64,000 nt of DNA from JBKBIP01 sp046297495 (GCA_046297495.1 JBKBIP010000030.1:1-64000); one strand, 5' to 3'; counted from the stretch's first letter, positions 18,279-27,560 are shown. The notes: generated by a model not told the origin, from the letters alone. Translations and numbers: made by a program.

Positions 18279-19700
18279 TTACTTTCCCTTCGGTGCGTTG
18301 GCGTCATAGGCGGGATTGGTTTGCGTGGGCATAGGAGCGGAAACCCGTTGCATCCAGCCCAAGAGAGTCGTCAGCAGCTTGTCACGCTGGTCGGGATTGG
18401 CCAGGGCGAGGTTCTTGTGCTCGCCGGGATCGGTGGCCAGATTGTACAGTTCGATGGCATTATTGGTTTCGAGCTTCGCGCGGCCACCGTCGAGCTGCCA
18501 TTCTTCGTGATACAGATGGAGCTTCCAATCTCCTTGCCGCATGACTGTGACGGGACGTGTGCGGAAGACCGGATCGCGGCCGCGCGGCACGGGACCATCA
18601 AGATAACCAGGAAAATGCCAATAAATCGCCTCGCGTTGGAGACGTTTTTCCCCCCGAAACAACGGCAACCAACTCGCTCCATCCAACACATGCTTCACCG
18701 GCGGTTTCGCGCCTGCCGCCGCGAGAAAGGTTGGGTACAGATCGACGCTGATGACTGGCTCCTCGCAAGTCGTGCCGGGGGCAATGACGCCGGGCCAGCA
18801 GGCCACCGTCGGCACCCGGATACCTCCTTCGTAATACGATCCCTTCTTGCCACGCAGCGGTTCTTGCGACCAGGATGTCCCGCCATTGTCGGAAGTGAAC
18901 ACGATCAACGTCTTGTCCCGCAGTTTCAGCTCATCGAGCTTGTCCAACAACAGTCCCACGCTAGTATCTAACTCGGCAAGGCAAGCGGCGAACAGCGGAT
19001 CGTTATGTTTGGCGCCCGGCTGTTTTTTCTGAAAACGCTCCAAGGTGGCGGCTCGCGCTTGCAACCGCGTATGGACCGCATAATGCGAGACGTAAGCGAA
19101 AAAGGGGCGTTCCCGATGGGCTTCCATGAATTCACAGGCGGCGGTCGTGATCGAAAAAATTCCCTTGGGATCATTGGGATCGTCGCTGTTGAGACTGTGT
19201 TGGGACACCTTCACCACGTCAAAGCCGGCGTGTTCCGACTTGCTACTGTTCATGGCGTTGAGATGTCGTTTGCCAAACATGCCCGTCGCGTAGCCGGCGG
19301 CCTTCATCGCTTCCCCCAGGGTCACGGTTTCCGGCGGCAACGTCATTTGATTCGGCACCGGGAGTATACGCATCAGCTGGCGCGGGCCGCGATTGGTGCT
19401 GCCCACCGCGTACACCTGATGGCGCGGCGTGTACTGACCCGAGATCAAGCAGGCCCGGCTCGGCGCGCAATTCCCCGCCGCTGCGTAAGCATGGCGAAAC
19501 ACCATGCCCTCACGAGCCAGACGATCCAGATGGGGCGTCTGGCAGAAATCCGATCCCGCGAAGCCCGCGTCCTGCCAGCCCAAGTCGTCGGCGAAAATCA
19601 GCACGATATTGGACCGCTCGGCGCCGGCCGCCGCGCCGAAACCGATACCCAAAGCAAAGCACGCCAAGACTCCGTGGCCGAGCGTACGCAACGTGTTCAT
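18279..19700 (-). CDS. Secreted sulfatase (formylglycine type)
   Basis: A 473-residue sulfatase. The start MNTLRTLGHGV at 19700 is preferred since AGGGG lies six bases before it; an ATG two codons earlier overlaps that site. A signal peptide covers residues 1-27. Catalytic features: NIVLIFADDLGW with the metal-binding Asp pair; CAPSRACLISG, in which Cys is converted to formylglycine by a maturase not found in this window; a GKRHL segment in place of the usual GKWHLG; and FTSDNGG for the second metal site. It removes sulfate esters from a sugar, probably the first step of the pathway encoded downstream. It opens the putative operon. Confidence 0.95.
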   Translation of the reverse strand: MNTLRTLGHGVLACFALGIGFGAAAGAERSNIVLIFADDLGWQDAGFAGSDFCQTPHLDRLAREGMVFRHAYAAAGNCAPSRACLISGQYTPRHQVYAVGSTNRGPRQLMRILPVPNQMTLPPETVTLGEAMKAAGYATGMFGKRHLNAMNSSKSEHAGFDVVKVSQHSLNSDDPNDPKGIFSITTAACEFMEAHRERPFFAYVSHYAVHTRLQARAATLERFQKKQPGAKHNDPLFAACLAELDTSVGLLLDKLDELKLRDKTLIVFTSDNGGTSWSQEPLRGKKGSYYEGGIRVPTVACWPGVIAPGTTCEEPVISVDLYPTFLAAAGAKPPVKHVLDGASWLPLFRGEKRLQREAIYWHFPGYLDGPVPRGRDPVFRTRPVTVMRQGDWKLHLYHEEWQLDGGRAKLETNNAIELYNLATDPGEHKNLALANPDQRDKLLTTLLGWMQRVSAPMPTQTNPAYDANAPKGK

Positions 19701-20041
19701 CGTCATCCCCTGGAAAGTTCGACGGTATGGCAAGTACCCAGATGTCAACGAAATATTTATATCTGGCTGCGTCAACGTCTGCCATAGTACGGTGGTGCCT
19801 GATCACACGCAAGGACCAAACCGGTATCGGCATCCTCTCTCTCATTCCCGCGAATTTCACGCATCCGTCCAGGACTGCTCATTGGTGGCCGAAGTCGTAT
19901 AATCAATCGTCAAGCTCGTAAATAATCGGTCGGTTTCGGCGAAATACTTATCGTGACTGGCGGCGTGTTCACCAGTCCAAGCCAAACAAGGTTCACCGTT
20001 CTCGGTTTCACTGCTTCCGTTATTCGTAAAGGAGTTGATCC
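19701..20041. other. Divergent intergenic region
   Basis: 341 bases between the sulfatase and the plus-strand TerB-like gene. It must hold the promoter of the glycan operon and of the small gene. I see no confident promoter or operator; a GGAG ribosome site precedes the ATG at 20042. Confidence 0.5.
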
Positions 20042-20470
20042 ATGTCTCTGGACGATGTGAAAAAACGTTTTGTCGAGGAAATCAAGCTGCGGGCCTACGA
20101 TGATCAGTACGTGGACAAAGACGAAGAACGCGAAATCCTGCAAATCGCCATCCAACAGGGGATTAGCGTGGATTCGGCCCGCGCCGCGCTGTCGCAGGTA
20201 TGCGATCAACAGGGCTACGTGCTGGAAAGCGCCGCTCTCAGGCAAATCAAGGACCTGATCGATACCTTCGCCGGTAACGACGGCAAAGTCGATGAGAAGG
20301 AATATAAGGATGCCGTCACCACTTTGATGAAGGCCACCAAGGGGAAACGCACCGAACTGCAGTGTCGCCGCATGGTCCTGCAAGTCATCGACGACAACGC
20401 CTACAAGGTCAAGACCGGCATGTTTAGCAATTGGTATTCCCGTGAAAAGAAGGACGTCGGCTTGGCGTAA
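20042..20470 (+). CDS. Small TerB-like/EF-hand-like acidic protein
   Basis: A 142-residue cytoplasmic protein, all helix by appearance, with no signal or membrane segment. Two acidic helix-loop-helix segments stand out: DDQYVDKDEEREILQIAI (about residues 20-37) and GNDGKVDEKEYKDAV (about 79-93). The DGKVDEKE pattern recalls TerB-like and EF-hand-like families, which can bind metal, but canonical EF-hand spacing is not met. The C-terminus carries NWYSREKKDVGLA. Function is not recognised. GGAG precedes the ATG by seven bases. It is monocistronic, flanked by divergent and convergent genes. Confidence 0.7.
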   Translation: MSLDDVKKRFVEEIKLRAYDDQYVDKDEEREILQIAIQQGISVDSARAALSQVCDQQGYVLESAALRQIKDLIDTFAGNDGKVDEKEYKDAVTTLMKATKGKRTELQCRRMVLQVIDDNAYKVKTGMFSNWYSREKKDVGLA

Positions 20471-20552
20471 GACTTCAAGGGGGCGGATCGCGGACCTGGC
20501 AGCGCCAATGGTAGGTTCTCGGCCTGCCCCTTGTACATTCATGGGCCAATCA

Positions 20553-21011
20553 TCATTCGTGGTTGGCTCGTTTCGCCAACTTGGCCACGAAGGTCGCGTG
20601 TTCGGCGGTCGCCAAGCCGCGCCGCAGGGCTGCCAGTACCTCTGGCCGCTGATGACGCAACAGCGCCGCCGCGTCAAGCCACAGGCTAGGAAAGCCCCGC
20701 GACCGAAAGATGCCATCGCTGGACAGCGGGATGTCCTGATACTTGCCGCGTTGGCGGACAAACCAAAACACGTGCTGCAGCCGCAACGCCAACACCACGT
20801 ATTCCCGCACGCCAGCTTTTTGATAATCACGCTTCTTGTGGTGCAAATCGATGGATTCCGTGGATGAACTGACCTCGACGATCAATTCCGGTGCTCCGTG
20901 TAGGTATTCGTCCTCATCCACATAAACCTGCCCGCCACATTCCGGCGTGATGAACAAACAGGCGTCCGGTTCCGGTTCACTATCGGGTCCCAAGATGAGC
21001 GTGTTCGTCAC
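20553..21011 (-). pseudogene. Uma2-type (DUF820) nuclease-fold protein, N-terminally truncated
   Basis: A 152-residue reading frame with a GTG start. It has the core of the Uma2/DUF820 restriction-endonuclease-like family: SEPEPDACLFI, then ELIVEVSSSTESIDLHHKKRDY and the GVREYVVL strand, giving the PD...ExxS...K pattern. The family is usually about 190-200 residues, and the 202-residue homologue at 40082-40690 shows that some 75-80 N-terminal residues are missing. Translating upstream in frame gives sequence unlike the family, so truncation rather than a wrong start is likely. Uma2 function is unknown; copies are numerous in planctomycetes. Confidence 0.75.
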
Positions 21012-21165
21012 CGGCGCTATTGAGCCGGCAGTCCTTGGCCATGAGAGTCTATCTCCGAAGCCACCCCTCTCCCACCCAAAATTGGAGAAGCAAGGTTTTG
21101 GGGATAGGCCTCCGGAAAAAACGCCAAAGTTCAGTAATATCGAACGGCCCTGGCCCGGCTCTTTC

Positions 21166-22380
21166 TCAAGGCTTCAGCGGAAAACGCGCTAAGGTAATCT
21201 TCTCATACGGGGAATCGTCGCCCCGTTCGTACAAACAGAGAACCGTGCCATCGGGGAGCTGGCCCAGGCAGGAATAGGCGGATGGTCCTTTGTTTAACAG
21301 CCAGCTGGTCGGCCAAGTCTTGCCGCCATCCTTACTGAGACGCACCGTGAGGCGATGTCGCGTGGTGGTGGAAGCCGGATTAGAGAACAGCAGCCAACCT
21401 TGATCCTTGGCTGCTGGGCTGTCATATCGATGCAAACTGGCCTGGCAGATCGGCTCGATCAGGGTTTTATCAAAGTGCAAGTCTGACCAGGTGGCCCCGC
21501 CGTCCTTGCTGAAGGCAATGGCCCGCATCTTGTCCTTGGCTGCTTCCTTGCCGTCACGCCCCCAATAATTGCGCATGTTGATGATCAACGTGCCATCGGG
21601 CAATTCCGCCAACTGGCATTCGTTGGTGTGCGGGGCCACGGTGCCGCCGAGCTGCCAGGTCTTGCCGTGGTCATCGCTGTAAATGACGTGCGAATAGGTC
21701 GTGCCGCGCCCCTTGTCCCCGACNNNNNNNNNNNNNNNNNNNNNNNNNNNNNNNNNNNNNNNNNNNNNNNNNNNNNNNNNNNNNNNNNNNNNNNNNNNNN
21801 NNNNNNNNNNNNNNNNNNNNNCACGGTGATCGCAGGGAATGATTAGGCGTCCCGCATGGGGGCCGGTTCGCATCTGAATGCCGACTCCCGGCCCCGTGGC
21901 GTACCAACTCCAGTCCGACTTTTTCACCGCTGAGGTGATCTTCACCGGCTCGGACCAGGTCTGACCGTCGTCTCGACTATGCGTCACGAACACATCATCA
22001 TTGTCGCGCGTGAATGGCAGCCAGATGACGCCAGTTTCTCGATCCTGCACCGGGCAGGGATTGCCGATGGTGATTTTGGCGGTGTCCCCTTCCTCATACA
22101 CGAGCTGCAAAGGAGTCCAAGTCTGGCCGCCGTCGCTGCTCCGTTTCAACACCAAGTCAATGTCACCATGATCGGCCCGACTGGTCTTGCGCCCTTCGCA
22201 GAAGGCGAGCAAGGTTCCCTTTTGTGTCATCAACAGGGCAGGGATACGAAAGGTGTGGTACCCCTCCTTGCCGCTGTGATAGACATCGATTTGTTGCGGT
22301 TCCTCGGCGGCGTGGACCGGGTGGGCAACCCAACCCATTACCCCCATTCCCAAGACAACCAGATACAGCCAAGGTTTCAT
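21166..22380 (-). CDS. Secreted sialidase-like BNR-repeat glycosidase, interrupted by assembly gap
   Basis: About 404 residues with a signal peptide (residues 1-24, ending VHAAE). The ATG at 22380 has AGAGG upstream, whereas the GTG just before it does not. Five Asp-boxes are visible: SSDGGQTW, SRDDGQTW, SDDHGKTW, SKDGGATW and SKDGGKTW, and the FRIPALLMTQKGTLLAFCEGR start is typical of exo-alpha-sialidases (catalytic Arg in FRIP). A run of unknown bases (21724-21821) falls between IIPCDHR and the third Asp-box; both sides share a frame, so the gene is probably intact. It is the closest match in the window to a true sialidase. Confidence 0.9.
   Translation of the reverse strand: MKPWLYLVVLGMGVMGWVAHPVHAAEEPQQIDVYHSGKEGYHTFRIPALLMTQKGTLLAFCEGRKTSRADHGDIDLVLKRSSDGGQTWTPLQLVYEEGDTAKITIGNPCPVQDRETGVIWLPFTRDNDDVFVTHSRDDGQTWSEPVKITSAVKKSDWSWYATGPGVGIQMRTGPHAGRLIIPCDHRXXXXXXXXXXXXXXXXXXXXXXXXXXXXXXXXXVGDKGRGTTYSHVIYSDDHGKTWQLGGTVAPHTNECQLAELPDGTLIINMRNYWGRDGKEAAKDKMRAIAFSKDGGATWSDLHFDKTLIEPICQASLHRYDSPAAKDQGWLLFSNPASTTTRHRLTVRLSKDGGKTWPTSWLLNKGPSAYSCLGQLPDGTVLCLYERGDDSPYEKITLARFPLKP
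21724..21821. other. Assembly gap (98 N)
   Basis: A run of 98 undetermined bases inside the sialidase gene. The reading frame agrees on both sides, so the gap size is right modulo three or nearly so. It shows that this sequence is a scaffold, not a finished chromosome. Confidence 0.99.
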
Positions 22381-22892
22381 CACTAAACCTCTTTCCTCGA
22401 ATCAGAAAGATTTCAGGTAAGGGCAGGAAAAATACCCACTCCGAGTACGCGGCGCCAGCCCGGGTGGCACTGGCCTAGCGCCGCGTGCTTGGTAGCATCT
22501 TTCCTGCCAAAGTAATAATCTCCGCAAAATAACATCCAAACCGTTTTTGAGGGGCTGCTTGGGAACAAGGGAAATGCAGCGCGGCCTTGACCTCCCCTTT
22601 GGGCTTGTTGCCAAAGTGACCTTGACGATGAAGTCGAACAAGTTTATCGATACCTTGTGATCTTACCTAATCCACCTAACATGGAAAGTCCGAGATTCGA
22701 TTTATCGTTTCACGCACGCTACTCACGCCCAAGGCGTCACGGTAAATCGGCAAGGGCGGATATAGTACAACTTAAAGAAGCAGCACGATTTTTCGTGGAT
22801 ACCCAAACGACACCCGATTTCCCGACTCGAATCTTATGCCTCTATTTCCCGCGGCGTGGTCCTCTATCGGTTGGGAAAGTGGATATTTTGAT
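22381..22892. other. Divergent intergenic region with one palindrome
   Basis: About 510 bases between the sialidase and the membrane-protein gene, with AT-rich parts. It holds the inverted repeat at 22447-22486 and short ORFs with no support. No confident promoter is seen. Confidence 0.5.
22447..22486. repeat. GC-rich palindrome
   Basis: Arms at 22447-22460 (ACGCGGCGCCAGCC) and 22472-22486 are complementary except for one mismatch and one extra base, with a loop of about 11 bases. It differs from families A and B. It lies about 66-105 bases upstream of the sialidase ATG, so it may sit in the leader of that gene. Confidence 0.7.
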
Positions 22893-24278
22893 ATGGACTT
22901 GTTGGCTTCTATTTTCTTGGACCTCCGTTTGCCGAACGCGGCAACGTGGTTTTATTGCACCCTACTGCTGGCAGTCGCGCTGTTTGTCAAATTCTCGCGC
23001 TTGCTGAGTATGCGCAATTGGGATGTGCTCACGTTGTTTCTGCTCGTGCCCGGCTTGCTGTTGCGTCAGGAAGCGCTGCAAGACAATCCCACCACGGAAA
23101 GCAGCTCCTCGGAGACGGTCGCGGCAGCCACGCCCGCCAGTTCCGCGAGCGCGCAACGGTTGCTGTGGTTTGCCTATCTATGGCTGCTGTGCGGCTCGGC
23201 CTATTGGTTTGGGCGCTGCTTGTTCGACTTGGCTCTGGAACGCCGGCCCGCGCTCAGTCCGAATATGAATTTCTCTGGGATGGCGTGGCTAGCAGGGGCG
23301 TTGTTTATCGGCATGGTGGCGCTGGCCGTGCGCCATGCCGCCGAACGCCCGGAGCAGTTGGGGCATGGGAGCGTGGCCTTGGATCAGGCCCAGAAGCAAG
23401 CGGTGGCCCTCGTCGAAGCGGAAGCTGGCGTGCCCGCCCATCCCCATGTGCGCCAGGGGGTCAGTTACGGCTTAGCGATTCTCTGTCATCTGGCCATCGC
23501 CGCCATGTTGCTGTATATCGGCTGCCGGCATTTTCAGGATTCCACTGGCGGTATGGCTGCCGCCACGTTTTATTTGCTACTCCCGTACACGACGTACCAT
23601 TTTGAGCAGGTCCACTTGGCCTGGCCGGCGGCGTTATTGCTGGGAGCCGTGGCCTGCTATCGCCGCCCCGCCGTGGCCGGCCTGCTGCTGGGGCTGGCGA
23701 CGGGAAGCGTGTTTTTCCCCGTGTTGCTGGCGCCGCTGTGGCTCAGCTTCTACGCCCGGCGCGGCGCGGGGCGATTCCTCGCGGGTTTCCTGTTAGCCAC
23801 CGTGTTCACCTTGGCAATTGGCTGTCTCTTCTTGTGGTGGGAGGGAGAATTGGCGCGGGGGCTGAGACAAATGCTGAATTGGTCCGATTGGCAGCCGTGG
23901 AAGGAACCGACCACTGAGGGCTTTTGGACCGAAGTGTCTTGGGCGTATCGTATCCCCGTCTTCATTGTGTATCTGGCTTTCGTCGTCATGACAGCATTCT
24001 GGCCCAAGCCCAAAAACCTGGGCCAGGTGATCGCGCTATCCGCCGCCCTCCTCATTGGGATTCAGTTCTGGTATGCCGACAAGGGGGGGGTCTATATCCT
24101 GTGGTACTTGCCGCTGTTGCTGTTGCTCGTCTTCCGGCCGAACTTATCCGACCGTTACCCGCCATCCGTCCTGGTTTCCCTGACGTGGGTACGTCGTCTG
24201 GGCCAAGCCATGTGGCGAGGCATGTACCGGCTGCTGCGTTTACCCGAACCCATGTCGAACGCCGTCGGCGAGCGTTGA
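22893..24278 (+). CDS. Polytopic membrane protein, possibly glycosyltransferase-like
   Basis: A 461-residue membrane protein with about ten to twelve predicted spans and a loop of low-complexity Ser/Ala/Thr (about residues 75-95). The ATG at 22893 (MDLLASIFLDLRLP) is favoured; an upstream ATG at 22836 lacks a ribosome site. The mid-region, with LPYTTYHFEQVHLAWPAALLL and a following YRRPAVAGLLLGLATGSVFFPVLLAPLW stretch broken by loops, recalls the GT87/DUF2029 mannosyltransferase group, but the Asp-rich first loop expected of GT-C enzymes is not seen. Function therefore open. It precedes the ImmA-like gene by 73 bases. Confidence 0.65.
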   Translation: MDLLASIFLDLRLPNAATWFYCTLLLAVALFVKFSRLLSMRNWDVLTLFLLVPGLLLRQEALQDNPTTESSSSETVAAATPASSASAQRLLWFAYLWLLCGSAYWFGRCLFDLALERRPALSPNMNFSGMAWLAGALFIGMVALAVRHAAERPEQLGHGSVALDQAQKQAVALVEAEAGVPAHPHVRQGVSYGLAILCHLAIAAMLLYIGCRHFQDSTGGMAAATFYLLLPYTTYHFEQVHLAWPAALLLGAVACYRRPAVAGLLLGLATGSVFFPVLLAPLWLSFYARRGAGRFLAGFLLATVFTLAIGCLFLWWEGELARGLRQMLNWSDWQPWKEPTTEGFWTEVSWAYRIPVFIVYLAFVVMTAFWPKPKNLGQVIALSAALLIGIQFWYADKGGVYILWYLPLLLLLVFRPNLSDRYPPSVLVSLTWVRRLGQAMWRGMYRLLRLPEPMSNAVGER

Positions 24279-24351
24279 GCTTGAACCTTCTTTCCCGCCG
24301 CGCGACAATAGCAGCAGAGAATCCATCGCTGGGTGTGGAAGAGGGGAGGCC

Positions 24352-25071
24352 ATGCGCAACGACTTGACACGGGAAGAAGTGGCGGAAGTGCTTGACCAGG
24401 TGGTGCAAGAGCTGCTCGAAGCCGCCGGTGTCCAGGGACCGCCAGTGGATGCCATCGCCTTGGCCCAAAAACACTTGGGCATGTTGGTATGTCTGGACCG
24501 CCGCCAAGAACAGCGTGGCCGGGCGCAGCGTTCCGGCGGCAAGCCCATCATCTATCTGCGTCCCGAACCGACCGAGGAGCGCCACCAATGGACGGTGGCG
24601 CACGAAATCGCCGAACATCTGAAAAGCACGCTGATGCGCCGCTTGGGTATTGACCCCGAACAAGTGCAGGCCATGAGCGGCGAATCGCTGGCCAACCTGT
24701 TCGCCCATCGCTTGCTGGTGCCGAGTTGCTGGTTCACCGCCGACGCCCCCGCTTTGGATTATGACGTGTTGGAGCTGAAAAAACGCTACCGCACCTCTAG
24801 CCATGAAGTGCTCGCCCTGCGCCTGCTCGATTTGCCAGAGCCGTGCATCATCACCATCATCGACAACGACCGCGTTCACCGCCGTCGCAGCAACGCCTGG
24901 CGCGTCAACCGCCGGCTGTATGCCGTCGAACAAAAATGCCAACGCTACGTCCACGAACACGGCCAACCGTATCGCCTGGCGCAAACCGGCTGGACCGTCG
25001 CCGGCTGGCCAGTGCATCAACCCAATTGGAAACGGGAGATTCTGCGCAGTGTGAAGGAGGAGGATGGGTAA
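24352..25071 (+). CDS. ImmA/IrrE-family metallo-endopeptidase
   Basis: A 239-residue protein with the zinc-peptidase signature QWTVAHEIAEHL (HExxH, around residues 80-90) in the usual place after an RGRAQRSGGKPIIYL strand. The ImmA/IrrE group cleaves phage repressors or, in IrrE, a DdrO-like repressor after DNA damage. There is no adjacent helix-turn-helix gene, which normally accompanies ImmA, so the target is unknown. The C-terminal 90 residues (RRRSNAWRVNRRLYAVE, then GWTVAGWPVHQPNWKREIL) are not part of the core. GGGGAGG precedes the ATG. Cytoplasmic. Confidence 0.88.
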   Translation: MRNDLTREEVAEVLDQVVQELLEAAGVQGPPVDAIALAQKHLGMLVCLDRRQEQRGRAQRSGGKPIIYLRPEPTEERHQWTVAHEIAEHLKSTLMRRLGIDPEQVQAMSGESLANLFAHRLLVPSCWFTADAPALDYDVLELKKRYRTSSHEVLALRLLDLPEPCIITIIDNDRVHRRRSNAWRVNRRLYAVEQKCQRYVHEHGQPYRLAQTGWTVAGWPVHQPNWKREILRSVKEEDG

Positions 25072-25108
25072 AAGGAACAGCAGTCAAAACAATTTCCCGA
25101 TTTGGATT

Positions 25109-25147
25109 GTGCATTCATCGGATCGCGTGCGCGAAACGATGAATCAC
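25109..25147. repeat. Palindromic element, family A (copy 2)
   Basis: Arms at 25109-25127 and 25130-25147 are mostly complementary (GTGCATTCATCGGATCGCG against the complement GTGATTCATCGTTTCGCG) with one extra base and two mismatches. The two arms are almost touching. It sits 38 bases after the ImmA-type gene and 43 bases before a small ORF. Confidence 0.75.
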
Positions 25148-25190
25148 AGTCAACGGATCCATCTTCAGAAGCAGAAACGAGGTCATTCCC

Positions 25191-25406
25191 ATGCCAAAAG
25201 TAGAATCCCCTCACATTACGCAAGGGGCCATTTGGATCCGCCTGCTGGAACCGGGAAGCCAACAACTTTTCGTGGAGACAGCCCGATTTCTCCTCGCTTT
25301 GGACTTTCCGACCCAGGATAAAGACCGAATGCGCGAACTAACCGCCAAGACCCGCGCGGGAGCGCTCACCACGACGGAGCAAGAGGAACTCACGACTTCC
25401 GGGTGA
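25191..25406 (+). CDS. Small hypothetical protein, probably C-terminally shortened
   Basis: A 71-residue protein. The second half (LALDFPTQDKDRMRELTAKT, then RAGALTTTEQEEL) matches the pattern of small planctomycete proteins with DKxRMxELxxKxRxGxLTxxEQxEL, which normally run on for about 20-25 further residues ending in an Arg/Lys-rich helix. Here the frame stops right after the EEL, so a nonsense or frameshift change is likely. Function of the family is unknown; some members are encoded beside short toxin-like or nuclease genes, which I do not see here. A weak ribosome site, ACGAGG, precedes the ATG. Confidence 0.5.
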   Translation: MPKVESPHITQGAIWIRLLEPGSQQLFVETARFLLALDFPTQDKDRMRELTAKTRAGALTTTEQEELTTSG

Positions 25407-25503
25407 TCCGAGCGGCAGTATAGCAAAGCGAACATGGGCGGGGGAGGCCAGCTCAACGTGTCCGCGTGACAACCAACCTTGCCAAGAGAGTTACTTCTCC
25501 GCC

Positions 25504-27300
25504 TCACTGTCCCCACGGCATATCGAGCGTCGGCTGATTAGCATACCGACGCATGTCAATTGTCACCCGATCGCCAGCGCCGGGGGCGAGACGGATGGTG
25601 ACATGCGGGGCGTTTACCGTGAGCTTGTGGTTGTCGCTGTTCACGCGGACGATTTGATGTTCCCCGTAGGCGCCCCCTTGCACGATCACCTGGCGCGGTG
25701 CCAATTGATTGACGTTCACCAGTGTCAGCACGGCCCGATCGGCGGTCAACTCCTCGACCAAGGCGGCCACGTCCTCGGGCAGTCCGGCGCGGCGGCGGTC
25801 GGGGTCGAAATAGCGGAGACGGCAGAACAGGGCCGAGCCGCTTTTGCCGGGATATAGACCGCCTAACGCCAGCTCGATCAAGGATCGGATGCTGCAGGGA
25901 TTATAGGGCATGGGATCATCTGCCAAGCGTGTGTCGGGAGTCGTGGTGTCGGCCCGCATCCCGGCGACCCGTTGACGGAGGTGGCCCAGGTCGCGGCGCA
26001 GCGCCTTTTCCGGGTAATCCTTGTCCTTGCCATTCAGGTAGGCCAGCCAGCCGACTTCGGGCAAACGGGCTTTGTCCTCGTCCTTCATGGACAGGTAGTA
26101 AATTTCCAGAGCGTTGTGGTCATACTTCCGCGGCATGAAGGCGTACCAGCCGTCGTCGCCATGCATGGTGGGGTACATGTCTTTGCCGTCGATGACTTGT
26201 TTCTGGGCGTTGACCACGTCGATTTGCTTGCGCCAGGGGTCCAGGTAGCGATCATCGCCTGTCAGCAGATAGGCGTTCATGAATCCCTGAAAGCCGGCGG
26301 CGTGGCTGTTGCGATGGGCCGTCGCTCCGGTTTGCGGCACCCGAACCGAGAAGCCCCAGCCATAGACGCCGCCATACCACTTGCCGCCCGCATCACCGCC
26401 GATGGTCCCGTCCCGACCGATGTTGGTCGGAATGAGATGACCATTGGCGATCATGCGCTCGCGCCAGGCATCGACGTATTCCAGCAACCATTTCTTGTAC
26501 TTGTCCTCATGCGCCAACATATAAGCATTGAGTGCCAACGTGGTAGTACGGAGATTCAAGGGATGGTCGCCGAGGATGTCGTTGTAATCCTGAAAATGTT
26601 CGAGCATCTCCTGGTAGTTGCGCTCGCCGTGGCGCGGCGTGAAGCGGTTCTCGACCTCGATGGGATCACCGGCCCAATCCAAGGCGGTCGCCTTGCGCAG
26701 CAGTGGCCCCCGGCTGCCGTTGAACATGCTGCGAATGACGCGATGCTTAGGATCGTAATTCGGCGCGCCGAGGTCTTCATTCAGGTAGAAGCCGGCATAG
26801 CGCCGCGCCCGCTGTTGGAAGCGCGGATCATACGGATCGGAAAGACCTTGCAAGTTGAAGACGACCAGCCCCTCGGAGTTGTGCAGCCAATCGAACATCA
26901 CGGGAAATTCCTTGTAATACATGCCGTCGCGAGCAAACGGAACCTCCGTGGTCTTGGCCTGAGTGTATTGACGGAGATGCCCTTCCCAGGCTTTTTTGTA
27001 CAGGCGCAACACGTCGTCGGAGCCACCCAAGGCGTGCAGGATGGGCCAGTTCTGACAATTCTCGATAGCGTCATCGGGGCCGTCGTTGCCTCCCCAACGC
27101 TCGACGCACAGCAGGTAGCCGCGCTCGTCGAAGTAGCGCTCGAAGAACTCTCGGCAGGCGGCGGCGTTGGCGCGCAGCAGCTCGCGTTCCAGCAAGGCCC
27201 AAGTGGGGGGGGACATTGGTTTGTCTAAGACTAGCGCCGGCTCGGCGGCGCGGGCAGGGAGGGCAGCCAGAAGCCAAAGCAGGAAAGTCAGACGAAACAT
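25504..27300 (-). CDS. Secreted alpha/alpha-barrel-type protein of unknown function
   Basis: A 598-residue protein with a signal peptide (residues 1-19); the ATG at 27300 has GGAGG at the right distance. Sequence with repeated Trp/Tyr-rich helices (YKKAWEGHLRQYTQ, LALNAYMLAHEDKYKKWLL, YLLTGDDRYLDPWRKQIDVV) suggests an (alpha/alpha)6 barrel like polysaccharide lyases and glycoside hydrolases of several families. A beta-rich C-terminal segment (residues 490-598) follows. I cannot assign a family with a known reaction. Its minus-strand position near other secreted glycan proteins is compatible with glycan degradation, which is inference only. Confidence 0.7.
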   Translation of the reverse strand: MFRLTFLLWLLAALPARAAEPALVLDKPMSPPTWALLERELLRANAAACREFFERYFDERGYLLCVERWGGNDGPDDAIENCQNWPILHALGGSDDVLRLYKKAWEGHLRQYTQAKTTEVPFARDGMYYKEFPVMFDWLHNSEGLVVFNLQGLSDPYDPRFQQRARRYAGFYLNEDLGAPNYDPKHRVIRSMFNGSRGPLLRKATALDWAGDPIEVENRFTPRHGERNYQEMLEHFQDYNDILGDHPLNLRTTTLALNAYMLAHEDKYKKWLLEYVDAWRERMIANGHLIPTNIGRDGTIGGDAGGKWYGGVYGWGFSVRVPQTGATAHRNSHAAGFQGFMNAYLLTGDDRYLDPWRKQIDVVNAQKQVIDGKDMYPTMHGDDGWYAFMPRKYDHNALEIYYLSMKDEDKARLPEVGWLAYLNGKDKDYPEKALRRDLGHLRQRVAGMRADTTTPDTRLADDPMPYNPCSIRSLIELALGGLYPGKSGSALFCRLRYFDPDRRRAGLPEDVAALVEELTADRAVLTLVNVNQLAPRQVIVQGGAYGEHQIVRVNSDNHKLTVNAPHVTIRLAPGAGDRVTIDMRRYANQPTLDMPWGQ

Positions 27301-27560
27301 GGCAACCTCCGGGGTAGGAGAAAGGTAGAAGAAAAATTCATGCTCGCCTGTGGCTCGCACTTGTGTTTGTTACCCTTCTTACCCGACCCGAACATCCATT
27401 ACCACCGTTATTTCCCAGGCTGTCGGCATCTCCCGCAGGACCGGTTTTTCAGCTTCTACTGGATTTACCCGCTGTGACAGCCGAATTCAGATAACGGGAA
27501 AAGAATCCAGGTGGGTATTACCAAGCCGATGAATCTGGAGAAGGTGGGAGGTTTTTCGAG

